Assembly (NCBI RefSeq): GCF_037977235.1
Contig: NZ_CP150276.1
Span: 5,332,001-5,396,000 of the forward strand
Direction of reading: 5' to 3'
Length of the DNA stretch: 64,000 nucleotides
DNA from: Paenibacillus sp. FSL K6-0276
GTDB lineage: Bacteria > Bacillota > Bacilli > Paenibacillales > Paenibacillaceae
Notes under the pieces: model-generated
The model's database searches: none
What the model was told of the DNA's origin: nothing
Seen by the model: the letters and a program-made list of their open reading frames with translations, nothing else
Position numbers and translations under genes: made by a program
Shown here: positions 32,968-42,494 of the stretch, one piece after another
Numbering within the stretch: the stretch's first letter is position 1
Layout: the number at the start of each line of letters is the position of its first letter

Positions 32968-34638
32968 TTACGCCTGAAAAATAGACATGTCAGGTTCAAT
33001 TATCAGATTGTCGTTGCTAGAATATCGAGAAATAATTTGTTTTATACTACTCATCTTCAGAGGTTTGCTGATGTAATCATCCATTCCTGAGGCCTTACAG
33101 CGATTCTGAATCCCATCCATGACGTTCGCAGTCATTGCAATGATAACGGTCTTCTTGGCATCAGGACCACCGTCTCGACGAATTTGGGCGGTCGCCTCCA
33201 AGCCATCCATCACCGGCATTTGAAGATCCATAAAGATAAAATCATAAGGCTGCTTAATCGCCATATCCACAGCCTGTTGACCATCTTCAGCCATATCCGC
33301 CGCATAGCCCAGCTTATCCAGCATGCTAACCATTAAACGCTGATTGATCGGATGGTCATCCACAACAAGGATTCTACTTCTCCCCTCTTGATTGGGAACA
33401 GGATGAGTTGATTCCTCTTCTTGATATCCGCCTATCAAATCTTCTCCTGGCACGGAGGCCTGAATCGTAAAGATAAAGGTGGCTCCTTTTTCCTCCATCG
33501 ATTCTACCCGAATTTCTCCGCCCATCATTCCCACAAGAGATTTACATATAGCTAGCCCCAGACCTGTCCCCCCATATTTCCGTGTCATGGAAGAATCAAG
33601 CTGCGAGAAGGGCTCAAATAATCGGTCGCATTTTTCAGGAGAAATACCAATCCCCGTATCCATGACTGTGAATTCAACTTCCACCTTATGATCAGCAGCG
33701 TTCTTGACCGAGGCGACTAAATAGACCCCACCTTGGTTTGTAAATTTAACAGCGTTAGCGATCAAATTGATTAAAACTTGGCGTAAACGAGCCATATCCC
33801 CATATAAAAGTCTAGGTAATTTCTGATCAATAAAATAAGCGAGCTCCAGGTTCTTCTTTCCCGCTTCCATCGAAAAAAGGCTGAACACCTCTTGAATACA
33901 ATTTCGGAGTTCAAACAAATGCTCTTCGACTTCCATTTTTCCGGATTCCATTTTAGTGAAATCAAGAATGTCGTTTATAACCGTAATCAACGTATCCGCA
34001 CTTTTCCGAATGATCTCCGAATATTCCTTTTGCTCTGGCGTAAGATTGGTCTCCATTAACAGATCAATCATGCCAACTACGCCGTTCATAGGTGTACGAA
34101 TCTCATGACTCATCATGGCTAGGAATTCCGACTTCGCTTTAGAGGCAATCTCCGCCTCTTCCTTTGCCTTGATAAGTTCACTATTAATGTTTTCCAGTTC
34201 TTTCGTCTTTTGCTGCAGCAGCATGGTTTGAGTCTGATGCTTCTTGCTCGTGATGTTCATTTCGACAAAGCTTTGTATCTTAGACTTCAAAATTTGTGGA
34301 ATGAAAGGCTTGACCATATAATCAATAGCCCCTGCCGAATAGCCTGCGAATAAATGCTCTGCTTCTTTGCTATTGGCAGAGATAAAAATAATCGGGATTT
34401 CCTTAGTTTTTTCTCTGGCTTTGATCAATTTTGCGGTTTCAATTCCATCCATACCCGGCATCTGTACGTCTAGTACAATGACAGCAAAATCATACCTTAA
34501 CAAACAGCGCAACGCTTCTTCACCGGAGGTAGCTTTAATTAGCTCATAATGCTGACTCTCAAGCACCGCCTCCAGCGCCAGCAAATTTTCAGGACGGTCG
34601 TCTACTAGTAGTATATGAATTGGTTCTTGAAACCCCAT
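32968..34638 (-). CDS. Hybrid kinase: receiver - histidine kinase - receiver
   Basis: 556-residue soluble signalling protein. REC1 occupies ~1-125 (VDDRPENL; phospho-Asp in VIVLDVQMPGMDG), then a coiled segment, HisKA with the H-box FLAMMSHEIRTPMNGVVGM (~170-235), HATPase with VLINLIANAVKFT, DTGIGIS and GGTGLGLAI (~280-395), and REC2 (~425-545; phospho-Asp in FIFMDLQMPVMDG). There is no membrane segment, so it probably receives signals from upstream proteins through REC1. It lies between the CheR-type gene and rsbV in the same direction, which places it in SigB control by context only. Confidence 0.9.
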   Translation of the reverse strand: MGFQEPIHILLVDDRPENLLALEAVLESQHYELIKATSGEEALRCLLRYDFAVIVLDVQMPGMDGIETAKLIKAREKTKEIPIIFISANSKEAEHLFAGYSAGAIDYMVKPFIPQILKSKIQSFVEMNITSKKHQTQTMLLQQKTKELENINSELIKAKEEAEIASKAKSEFLAMMSHEIRTPMNGVVGMIDLLMETNLTPEQKEYSEIIRKSADTLITVINDILDFTKMESGKMEVEEHLFELRNCIQEVFSLFSMEAGKKNLELAYFIDQKLPRLLYGDMARLRQVLINLIANAVKFTNQGGVYLVASVKNAADHKVEVEFTVMDTGIGISPEKCDRLFEPFSQLDSSMTRKYGGTGLGLAICKSLVGMMGGEIRVESMEEKGATFIFTIQASVPGEDLIGGYQEEESTHPVPNQEGRSRILVVDDHPINQRLMVSMLDKLGYAADMAEDGQQAVDMAIKQPYDFIFMDLQMPVMDGLEATAQIRRDGGPDAKKTVIIAMTANVMDGIQNRCKASGMDDYISKPLKMSSIKQIISRYSSNDNLIIEPDMSIFQA

Positions 34639-34659
34639 AGGACCACCCTCCTACATGCG

Positions 34660-35526
34660 TTATTTTATGTTACGGTATATTTTCTCCACTCTGTCTAAAG
34701 ATTCATAGCAATCGCTATATTTCGAAAAGTGAATGGACTCTTTAGAGCCCAGAACAAGGATTCCAAAGCGACTTAGACTTTCATGAAACAACCCGTGAAC
34801 ATGATCTCGAAGCTCATCATTGAAATAGATCATTACATTTCGGCAGAAAATAACATTGAATTCATTAAAAGAAGTGTCAGTGGCTAAGTTATGCTCAGCA
34901 AAAATAATATTTTTGCGTAAATAAGGTTGTAAAATTACCGAGTTATACTTCGCAGTATAATATTCGGAGAATGCCCGGGTACCTCCTGCCTCCATATAAT
35001 TCTTTGTGTACTGCTTCATTCTACTAATATCATAAACGCCTTCCTTAGCCTGCTGTAAAGAACGCTCATTCATATCTGTGGCGTAAATTCGAGCTTTATC
35101 ATAAAGCCCTTCTTCATGTAGCAGAATGGCCATAGAATATACTTCTTCCCCAGTGGAGCATCCGGCATGCCAGATACGAATATAGGGATAAGTTCTTAAC
35201 AAAGGAACTACCTTCTGGCGAAAAGTTAGAAATAATCCCGGATCCCTGAACATTTCAGTAACAGGAATAGAGAGACTGTAGACAAATCGTTCAAAACAGG
35301 CGCGATCATGCAGCACCTTCTCTTGTAACGCGGATATGCTGAGTACATTCTCCGCATGGACATGATGCCAGATACGTCGCTTCAATGAAGGCAACGCATA
35401 ATTCCGGAAATCATAGCCATATAAACGGTGTACCCCATCAAGAAGCAGCTCAATCTCTATTTGCTCCAATTCATCACTTCCCGCCATGACGGGCTGCTCC
35501 TCATATCCGTGTTCTATTGCTTTCAT
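34660..35526 (-). CDS. CheR-type methyltransferase (RsbM-like by context)
   Basis: 288-residue SAM-dependent protein-glutamate methyltransferase of the CheR family. The N-terminal CheR helical domain includes YGYDFRNYALPSLKRRI, and the catalytic domain has IRIWHAGCSTGEEVYSMAI (SAM loop), IYATDMNERSLQQAKEG and FNVIFCRNVMIYF. No chemoreceptor gene is nearby. In the B. cereus group a CheR-like enzyme, RsbM, methylates the hybrid kinase RsbK and dampens SigB activation. The position beside a large hybrid kinase, a REC-PP2C phosphatase and sigB suggests the same role here; that assignment is inference. Confidence 0.88.
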   Translation of the reverse strand: MKAIEHGYEEQPVMAGSDELEQIEIELLLDGVHRLYGYDFRNYALPSLKRRIWHHVHAENVLSISALQEKVLHDRACFERFVYSLSIPVTEMFRDPGLFLTFRQKVVPLLRTYPYIRIWHAGCSTGEEVYSMAILLHEEGLYDKARIYATDMNERSLQQAKEGVYDISRMKQYTKNYMEAGGTRAFSEYYTAKYNSVILQPYLRKNIIFAEHNLATDTSFNEFNVIFCRNVMIYFNDELRDHVHGLFHESLSRFGILVLGSKESIHFSKYSDCYESLDRVEKIYRNIK

Positions 35527-35613
35527 TGTTATCCCGACTCCCTTATCAACACGCCGTACTTTTAAAGAATGGCTTTTTGTTAGTTCTTTTAAAGTATTAC
35601 CCCAATATTGAGG

Positions 35614-38600
35614 TTACGAATACAGCCAGACTCGCATTAAAGATAGAAGTTGACCTGTTGCGATTGGCTTCTTCATATAGTCAGAGGCTCCAGCTTCAAT
35701 ACATTTGGCACGATCCTCTTTCATTGCTTTGGCGGTAAGCGCAATAATAGGCAGTTTCTGATACTGCGGCATCTTGCGGATCCGGCGCATAGCCTCGTAT
35801 CCGTCCATCTCCGGCATCATCATATCCATAAGCACAAGATCGAAATCTTCTTGCTCTACCAACATTTCCAGCGCTTCACGTCCATTCTCCGCAAACTTCA
35901 CTTCCATGTGATACTCTTCGAGAACACTGGAGAGCGCAAAGACATTGCGAATATCATCATCGACGAGCAATATCTTCTTTCCTTCGAACAATTCTTCTTT
36001 ATTATGAAGCTTCTGCAGAATTTTACGTTTATCTTCCGGAAGATTGGCTTCTACCCGGTGTAAGAACAACGTTGTCTCATCCAATAACCGTTCTGGAGAA
36101 CGTACATCCTTGATAATGATTGATTCCGCGTATTTGCGCAGTTGCGTCTCTTCTTTACCATCTAAATCCTTACCCGTATAAATAATAATAGGTAGATCAT
36201 TTAATTCCTCATCATCACGAATCTGATCCAGCAGATCGAAACCTGTCATATCCTCAAGCATCAGATCCAGAACCATACAATCATACCTCTGCTTCCGCAG
36301 CTCATTCAGTGCCTCACCGCCAGTTGAAACTGCGGTTATAGCCACATCGTCATGACCGATCAATTCCATGATGGAACGACGTTGAATCTCATCATCCTCT
36401 ACAATCAGCAAATACTTCACTGTACTGGAAGTATAGTTCTCAATTTGCGAGAACGCCCGCTCAAGGGCCTCTCTAGAAGATGGTTTTCTTAAATATGCCA
36501 TAGCCCCCATCATAAGCCCCTGCTTCACTTCATCATTCCCAGAGATGACATGGACAGGAATGTGACGGGTCTGTGATGCACTTTTCAGCTCTCTAAGAAT
36601 GGTCCAACCGTCCATAACCGGCAGATGAATATCAAGAATAATTGCATCAGGCAGATAAGTCTTCGCCATCTGCAATCCAGTATCACCTTGGAGGGCTACC
36701 AGTCCTTTAAATTTGCGGGCATGTGCCATATCCAGCAATATTTTAGCGAAGCTCTCATCATCTTCAATAATAAGCAGAACCTTATCATTTGCAGTCAAAT
36801 GTTCACGGTCATCATCTATCACCAATTGTGGGATAGGTGCATGGACCGGCGTTGGTACAAGGGTTGGAAGCATATCTCTAATATATTCCTCGAAGGTTGC
36901 ATCCTCTTTAGAAGCAGCAGCTTCTATAGCTGCAAGTTGCCTATTATAATTCCCTTTAACCGGCAAATACATAGTAAAGGTGCTACCTTGGCCCTCACGT
37001 GATTCCAGCACAATAGCTCCGCCCATTAAACGTGCTAACTCACGGCTAATGGACAAGCCTAGGCCTGTACCCCCAAATTTACGGCTGGTTGTACCATCTA
37101 CCTGTTGGAAGGCTTCGAACACAATATCGGTTTTGTCCGCCGGAATACCAATTCCACTATCCTTCACAGCAATAGCAATATATTCAACTTCTCTTGGCAG
37201 ATCTAGCGGAAGAAGATTGGTATCTGCTTGGCTAACCGAAAATTCGATGAATCCTTCCATAGTAAATTTAAATGCATTAGAAAGCAGATTTCTTAGCACC
37301 TGCTTCAATCGATGACCATCGGTAATGACGCTATCTGGCAGCGGATCGTTAAAGGTAATCTGTAAAGAAAGTCCTTTTTTGAGTGCTTGCGGAGCAAAAT
37401 TCTGCTTCACAAAGCTCTTCAGCTCGGTCAATCTAATTTCTTCTTGGTTCAGTTCCATTTTGCCTGCATCAACCTTGGACAAGTCCAAAATCTCATCGAT
37501 CATTTTAAGCAAGTCAGCACCTGACATATAAATCGTATGTGCAAATTCAACCTGCTTCTCTGATAAATTGCCATCCTTATTCTCCGTAAGTAGCTGAGAT
37601 AGGATCAAGAGACTGTTGAGCGGGGTTCGTAATTCATGGGACATGTTCGCTAGGAACTCAGATTTATATTTACTAGTAACGGATAATTGCTTGGCCTGTT
37701 TCTCTAATTGAACTTTTGCATGCTCAATTTCATCTTTCTTCTCCTCAACCTCCTGCACTTGTTCCTCTAAAGCGCGGGTCTTGGCAATAAGTTCTGTATT
37801 ATAATGTTCCAGTTCTTCCTGCTGACGCTGGAGCAGTTCTTCCGACCGTTTAAGCGCATCCGTCTGCTCCTCCAAATTCTCATTGGAACGACGCAATTCC
37901 TCTTGCTGAGTCTGTAATTCCTCTGACTGACACTGTAGCTCTTCCGTAAGAGCTTGTGAATCACGCAATAATTTCTCCACGATCAGACGACGGCTAATAT
38001 TATTAAAAATAATACTTAAATTATTCGCGAGTTGTTGCAGCAAATCATTTTTCAGACTGCTAAACGGTTGGAATGAAGCGAATTCTACCACGCCGAGCAG
38101 TTCGTCTTCAAAAATGAGCGGATGAATAGAAATATATCCTGGTTGTGCATCCACGAATCCGGACTTAACGAATGTATAGTTTTCAGGAGCCTGCTCCAGT
38201 CTGATCGGATGCATATCGAGCGCACTTTGTCCTACGAGTCCTTCTCCAATCACAAACCCTTCCTTAGGTTTCTTATCACTATCTACTGCATAATAACCAC
38301 TGCTTCGTAAAAAATCGGGACGATTGGCATCTTTCAAATATACAGCTCCGAACTGGGCTCCCAGCACAGGAGTAAACTCGTTGATAAAGGTCTGTGAGAC
38401 CTGATCCAAGGAGCTAACACCTCGCAATAGTTCCGTCACCCGGGCAATATTCGCATTCAGCCAGGATTGATCATTCTGCGCTTGCGCATAGGCCTGTTCC
38501 ATCTGCTGTTTCTGTTCAAGATCTAAAGCCATTTTCTTAAAGACAAGGGCAACCTCACCAATCTCATCTTTAGTAGTAACCTTTATGCGCCGTATAGCCC

Positions 38601-39282
38601 TTACTCTACCGTTGCCAAAGCTAGTAATCATCATTGAAACGACATTAAGCCCCCGAGTGATACTTGGGATGATCCATAGAACCACGCCAAGTCCGAGAAG
38701 TAAGCCTAGAATCATCATTAGGACTACCATCTGAGTCGAACTTTTATAAGCTTCGTTGGCCTTCGTACTCTCTTCGTTCATAATAAAAGCATTATAATCA
38801 GAGAGACTATTCAGAGCGTTTAACACTGCACTCTGAATCGCTTGTCCCTCTGTGTTGGAATACGTGCTAGCATTCTGAAAATAACCTGCCGATAACAGTT
38901 TCAATACCTTTTGCTGATAATTTAAATAGGTGGTATACGCATCGTCTATTTGATTAACCGTTTGCATTTCTTCAGCGCTGGTCATCGACGCTCTTATTTT
39001 CTCATAATGCTCATTCGCTTTAGTAATCTTTTTTTCAATCTCATTCTTTTGAGATTCTACCGATGATGCATCTGCACTTAACATGGTCGTGGTCAATATT
39101 CGCGCCATATCATTAACTTCTCCACGCATCCCTGAAGAAGAACGCCCCTTCATATATCTATCCTGATACCCTTGCAGTTGGTTATTCATATAATTTAACC
39201 GGTCGTATCCTATCATCGTAAGTGCAAGCATAATCGCTAACATAGCACCGAAGCCAATTAAGAGCTTAGCCTTTATCTTCAT
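35614..39282 (-). CDS. Large multi-sensor hybrid histidine kinase (RsbK-like by context)
   Basis: 1222 residues in one chain. TM1 is ~7-25 (LLIGFGAMLAIMLALTMIG). An extracytoplasmic helical bundle spans ~26-180, TM2 ~185-207, HAMP ~208-262 and a GAF domain ~285-440. A long glutamate/glutamine-rich coiled coil covers ~445-535, HisKA (FLANMSHELRTPLNSLLIL) ~540-605 and HATPase (VLRNLLSNAFKFT, DSGIGIP, GGTGLGLS) ~650-775. Three receivers follow (phospho-Asp in AIILDIHLPVMDG, MVLDLMLEDMTG and LVLMDMMMPEMDG). The coiled coil offers Glu pairs that a CheR-type enzyme could methylate. It overlaps the REC-PP2C gene by four bases. Membrane sensing feeding SigB is the likely role by analogy to RsbK. Confidence 0.9.
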   Translation of the reverse strand: MKIKAKLLIGFGAMLAIMLALTMIGYDRLNYMNNQLQGYQDRYMKGRSSSGMRGEVNDMARILTTTMLSADASSVESQKNEIEKKITKANEHYEKIRASMTSAEEMQTVNQIDDAYTTYLNYQQKVLKLLSAGYFQNASTYSNTEGQAIQSAVLNALNSLSDYNAFIMNEESTKANEAYKSSTQMVVLMMILGLLLGLGVVLWIIPSITRGLNVVSMMITSFGNGRVRAIRRIKVTTKDEIGEVALVFKKMALDLEQKQQMEQAYAQAQNDQSWLNANIARVTELLRGVSSLDQVSQTFINEFTPVLGAQFGAVYLKDANRPDFLRSSGYYAVDSDKKPKEGFVIGEGLVGQSALDMHPIRLEQAPENYTFVKSGFVDAQPGYISIHPLIFEDELLGVVEFASFQPFSSLKNDLLQQLANNLSIIFNNISRRLIVEKLLRDSQALTEELQCQSEELQTQQEELRRSNENLEEQTDALKRSEELLQRQQEELEHYNTELIAKTRALEEQVQEVEEKKDEIEHAKVQLEKQAKQLSVTSKYKSEFLANMSHELRTPLNSLLILSQLLTENKDGNLSEKQVEFAHTIYMSGADLLKMIDEILDLSKVDAGKMELNQEEIRLTELKSFVKQNFAPQALKKGLSLQITFNDPLPDSVITDGHRLKQVLRNLLSNAFKFTMEGFIEFSVSQADTNLLPLDLPREVEYIAIAVKDSGIGIPADKTDIVFEAFQQVDGTTSRKFGGTGLGLSISRELARLMGGAIVLESREGQGSTFTMYLPVKGNYNRQLAAIEAAASKEDATFEEYIRDMLPTLVPTPVHAPIPQLVIDDDREHLTANDKVLLIIEDDESFAKILLDMAHARKFKGLVALQGDTGLQMAKTYLPDAIILDIHLPVMDGWTILRELKSASQTRHIPVHVISGNDEVKQGLMMGAMAYLRKPSSREALERAFSQIENYTSSTVKYLLIVEDDEIQRRSIMELIGHDDVAITAVSTGGEALNELRKQRYDCMVLDLMLEDMTGFDLLDQIRDDEELNDLPIIIYTGKDLDGKEETQLRKYAESIIIKDVRSPERLLDETTLFLHRVEANLPEDKRKILQKLHNKEELFEGKKILLVDDDIRNVFALSSVLEEYHMEVKFAENGREALEMLVEQEDFDLVLMDMMMPEMDGYEAMRRIRKMPQYQKLPIIALTAKAMKEDRAKCIEAGASDYMKKPIATGQLLSLMRVWLYS

Positions 39283-40451
39283 TCTCTATCTGTTCCCTTC
39301 TTCAGTGAGATCCACACTAAACATTTATCATCATCACGCTCTTTTGGAACCTCAACATTGAAAAAGGTAGGCCGAATAGCCTCTTCGTTCCATTCATGTT
39401 CAACATTTAAATGTTGAATCATAAATTCCAGCTGCTCCTCTTGTTCGCCCTCAACCAGTTCCAGTAGACCATCTGTATAAAGAACTAGATGCCCTTCATC
39501 TTCATAGGTTAAACTCTGTGTCTGAATATCGATCCGTTCAAACAGGCCCACAGGGTGGCAGTTACTTTCCAGCAAGACCGGAGTCTTAGCCTTGCCCTCA
39601 AAAAACAGCGCAGGTGGATGTCCCGCGTTGACATAGTCAATACGCTTCAGACGGGTATCTATCACTAGATAAATGGTCGTAAAGTAGTATTGGATCAACT
39701 TTTTCTCAATATAGAGTTGGTTAAACCTTCGATTGAGCTCCTGAATTACTTTTTCCGGCTCTACATACGTAGTTACCGTATCCTTTAGCACTGAGGCCAG
39801 AAACATACAAAAAAGAGATGACGATATTCCGTGTCCCATAATGTCCAGCAGGATCACTCCATATCGGCCATCACCAAGGGGGTACCACGCATATAAATCA
39901 CCAGCCAGCTCTGAAGAAGGCTGATAGATGGCATTGACCTCAAAATTCTCATCCTGTAGTGGCAGGCTTAATACAGCATTCTGAACAAGTGCTGCCAGTC
40001 TCAATTCCTCCTGAATTCGCTGATCTCGTTCCTTATGCCAATCTTTCTCTTGCTTCAGCCGCAGCGCGAGCCGAATTCGGGCCATCAGCTCCACTTTATT
40101 AATGGGTTTCGTAACATAATCTACTGCACCTGCATCCAGTGCTTCTGCTAGCTTCTTGGAATCACCAACAGCTGTAACCATTATTATTGGAATATCCTTA
40201 AGGTGTTCGTATTGCTGTACAACACGACATGCCTCGATTCCATCCATCTCTGGCATCATCATATCCAGTAAAATCAGATCAATATCTGACATCCGAAGAC
40301 GTCCATCTTCAATCACAGAACCGATACCCAGCCGCTCAAACATCTCTTTTGCAGAGGATGCGGTTACGAAATTTCGGTAATCTTCTTTTTTCAGGATTTC
40401 ACGGATAATGATAACATTAGTCGGATTGTCATCTACGATTAAGATTCTCAT
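39279..40451 (-). CDS. Receiver-PP2C phosphatase (RsbY/RsbU-like)
   Basis: 390 residues: an N-terminal receiver (~1-130, VDDNPTN; phospho-Asp in LILLDMMMPEMDG), a linker helix, and a SpoIIE-type PP2C phosphatase domain (~175-385; SSELAGDLYAWYPLGDGRYG, LLDIMGHGISSSLF, YVNAGHPPALFF, LVLYTDGLLEL). Metal-binding Asp residues are present. It should dephosphorylate RsbV-P when its receiver is phosphorylated, as RsbY does in B. cereus. ATG 40451 is preferred because GAGGTG lies six bases upstream; TTG 40469 and ATG 40454 are possible. First gene of the signalling block. Confidence 0.9.
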   Translation of the reverse strand: MRILIVDDNPTNVIIIREILKKEDYRNFVTASSAKEMFERLGIGSVIEDGRLRMSDIDLILLDMMMPEMDGIEACRVVQQYEHLKDIPIIMVTAVGDSKKLAEALDAGAVDYVTKPINKVELMARIRLALRLKQEKDWHKERDQRIQEELRLAALVQNAVLSLPLQDENFEVNAIYQPSSELAGDLYAWYPLGDGRYGVILLDIMGHGISSSLFCMFLASVLKDTVTTYVEPEKVIQELNRRFNQLYIEKKLIQYYFTTIYLVIDTRLKRIDYVNAGHPPALFFEGKAKTPVLLESNCHPVGLFERIDIQTQSLTYEDEGHLVLYTDGLLELVEGEQEEQLEFMIQHLNVEHEWNEEAIRPTFFNVEVPKERDDDKCLVWISLKKGTDRE

Positions 40452-40587
40452 CATCTTCACCTCACACAAATAGTATTACGAACGTAAAATTCTGCGACTT
40501 AATACCAATATCATACGCTATTTGAAGCTGTTAATTTTATTTTCATAATATGTAAAAATAGTAATAGGTTCATTTACGTCTTCAGCA

Positions 40588-40632
40588 AAGTAACCTCCCG
40601 AACCACTACAGCTAGTGGTTCGGGAGGTTACT
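40588..40632. other. Long perfect hairpin
   Basis: A ~20-bp stem, AGTAACCTCCCGAACCACTA with its exact complement after a 4-base loop. No T run of note follows on either strand, so a simple intrinsic terminator is doubtful. It lies between the secreted-protein gene (ending 40687) and the REC-PP2C gene and could insulate the two units. Confidence 0.8.
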
Positions 40633-40686
40633 CTATGGTAAAGACAGCTTCTGTTTATTAACCCGAATAATCAAAAGTGAACCACA

Positions 40687-41211
40687 TTAAGAAGAAATGC
40701 TATCAAATAAATCAATGCCTTCAAATTCTCCACCCAAATTACAATATATTTTGAGCGCATTATTTCCTCTCATATATACGTCACCATCTTCAGCTACAAA
40801 GTGCGGTTTGCCCAAGGTCGATTGCAGATTATCCTTCACGGGATCAATCTCTACTCCATTCACATGTAGGCCAAACTGCTGCGCTTGAGAAGGTGAGACA
40901 TGCACATACAGTACAAACCCATCACCAACACCCACTGTCACATCTGCGTATTGGTACTCCTCTGTCCCTTGCAATGGATCATTTGTTACCGTAAGCGGAT
41001 TGCCCTTGGTCAGAAGCAGTTCTTCCTTCGTGGCATATAAAGCGACTCCTTGTAGTGAATCAAATCGATTTATAGAAGGGCTGGTTTCTGAGGCATGTTC
41101 AAATGTGAGAACTGTCTTAGGCTGATCACTAAAAGTCGAGATAGGCGTCAACTGTGGAGACGCATCAAAGTATGGGGAAAGTAGACTAAACAAAAGAATG
41201 ATAATGTTCAT
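40687..41211 (-). CDS. Hypothetical exported protein, 174 aa
   Basis: Not recognised with certainty. The first ~15 residues (MNIIILLFSLLSPYF) are hydrophobic and may export or anchor the protein, though no lipobox is seen. Two related segments follow: LLLTKGNPLTVTNDPLQGTE with EYQYADVTVGV, and LQSTLGKPHFVAEDGDVYMR with NALKIYC. That is a duplicated 'KGxP...Y' pattern reminiscent of DUF4309-type proteins. AGGTGG lies nine bases before the ATG. Monocistronic, between the DUF948 gene and the SigB-control block. Confidence 0.7.
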   Translation of the reverse strand: MNIIILLFSLLSPYFDASPQLTPISTFSDQPKTVLTFEHASETSPSINRFDSLQGVALYATKEELLLTKGNPLTVTNDPLQGTEEYQYADVTVGVGDGFVLYVHVSPSQAQQFGLHVNGVEIDPVKDNLQSTLGKPHFVAEDGDVYMRGNNALKIYCNLGGEFEGIDLFDSISS

Positions 41212-41271
41212 GTTGTTATCCCACCTTTCTTATCTGCAGCCGCCATTTACAGAAGCCTTGCTGCCTTAACT

Positions 41272-41778
41272 TTAATGACGGATTTTTTTCCAAAGAGTTG
41301 CAGCTACATCTACACCTTTTAACACAGTAGCTATTTTCCCCGGTGCTTTATCAGCATTTACGGCGTCATAGGAGTTAACCGTACGTTCCTCAGCTGGCGT
41401 CAGCGGAGCCTCTTTTATGGATACTCCCTTACGCTTCTCCCTCAGTTCATGCGATTTACGATATTTCTCAATCACAGTTACCGACACTTGCTTGACAGTT
41501 AGAGTTAACTCATTCATAACATCCCCCAGATTCTTTACAGAATCTATGACAGGATCAATCTTTTGGATCTTGTTCTGTACATCGGCTGTAATTTCATTTG
41601 CATGTCTGACTGTAGTCTTCACTTCATAAGTAAGCTCATCCATCGTCTTCTGAACTTCCACCAAGGTCTGGCTAACTTTGTCGAGAGATTCCTTCGCTGA
41701 CTGCAAGGTCTTAATTAGAAAGAAAACAAGTATTGCGAATGCGATAGCAACTAGAGCTACACTTAGTTCAATGATCAT
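41272..41778 (-). CDS. DUF948-type general stress protein, YtxG-like
   Basis: 168 residues: one N-terminal membrane helix (MIIELSVALVAIAFAILVFF) and a long coiled coil (SAKESLDKVSQTLVEVQKTM), with a basic C-terminus ending WKKIRH. This is the DUF948 pattern of B. subtilis YtxG, a SigB-dependent protein. ATG 41778 follows AAGGGG by eight bases; ATG 41784 and TTG 41796 are less well placed. A SigB-type promoter lies 60-85 bases upstream. Confidence 0.85.
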   Translation of the reverse strand: MIIELSVALVAIAFAILVFFLIKTLQSAKESLDKVSQTLVEVQKTMDELTYEVKTTVRHANEITADVQNKIQKIDPVIDSVKNLGDVMNELTLTVKQVSVTVIEKYRKSHELREKRKGVSIKEAPLTPAEERTVNSYDAVNADKAPGKIATVLKGVDVAATLWKKIRH

Positions 41779-41837
41779 ATTCATAACCCCTTCCAAATCT
41801 CATAAATAGCGGCTAATCAGCCTTGTATACTGCATAG

Positions 41838-41863
41838 TTACCCCTACTCCCATAAGCCGAAAC
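41838..41863 (-). promoter_or_regulatory. Candidate SigB promoter of the DUF948 gene
   Basis: On the minus strand GTTTCG (41863-41858) is followed after 14 bases by GGGTAA (41843-41838). The SigB consensus is GTTTAA-N13-15-GGGTAT, so four of six and five of six positions match with correct spacing. Confidence 0.55.
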
Positions 41864-41967
41864 ATCTTGTCGAGCGTTGTCAAAACTCCCTGCTCCCCTT
41901 TGTTTCAGAATCAAAGTCCCCGTTTATACAATGACTACATTGATCAAAAAAGGATTGGTGATATGTA

Positions 41968-42135
41968 ATGTTAAAATGGTCCGCAATTCTACTAGTTGTC
42001 GCTGTAATCGCTGGAATCTTTGGTTTCTTCAATCTTGTGGCAGCCGCCGCAGGTCTTGCAAAGATACTATTCTTCGTCTTCTTGGTTCTGTTTGTTGTTT
42101 CCCTCTTCACGGGACGCAGAGGTAGATCGATGTAG
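41968..42135 (+). CDS. DUF1328 (UPF0391) small membrane protein, YtjA-like
   Basis: 55-residue protein with two membrane helices: MLKWSAILLVVAVIAGIFGF, then AAAGLAKILFFVFLVLFV, ending SLFTGRRGRSM. The order and the AxxxGLAKILF block are diagnostic of the DUF1328 family (E. coli YtjA), which has no assigned function. A GGTGAT ribosome site lies upstream. Divergent from the DUF948 gene, which shares the intergenic region. Confidence 0.9.
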   Translation: MLKWSAILLVVAVIAGIFGFFNLVAAAAGLAKILFFVFLVLFVVSLFTGRRGRSM

Positions 42136-42249
42136 CCTCCTCCCATATCTATCCATATATCTTATTCATCATGCAGAAAGTATAGGTCATTCCCACACGG
42201 ATGTCACTTGAGAAAATAAGAAAAAGTATACTTACACTAATTCTTTTGA

Positions 42250-42399
42250 AACGATCATTACGCCATCGGATATTGTTCCAGCGACACCACAGGTGAAGTC
42301 ATTACAGATACTTGGGGCAATGAATGGAGAGAAATTTACACTTGGCTAGGAAAAGCGTGGGTTAAGGTTCCTGTAGCTGCCAATTTAATTATGCGATGA
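42250..42399 (+). pseudogene. Orphan C-terminal gene fragment
   Basis: A 49-residue open stretch with no start codon (a TGA precedes it), reading DTWGNEWREIYTWLGKAWV near its middle and ending LIMR. The TW(L)GxAW pattern resembles the ends of Paenibacillus secreted or SH3-like proteins. It is probably a relic. The gap 42136-42614 otherwise holds only the terminator described next. Confidence 0.4.
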
Positions 42400-42494
42400 T
42401 TTGAATACGAAGGGGGTGGCCAAAGCAGCCATTAAGTGGCCGTTGATGCATCCTCTTTTTTTGCGGAAAGTGCAGTTGTACCAAACAGACGATA

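Noticed and set aside
41880..42146. 88-residue minus-strand frame
   Set aside because: It is antisense to the DUF1328 gene, whose protein matches a known family and has a good ribosome site.
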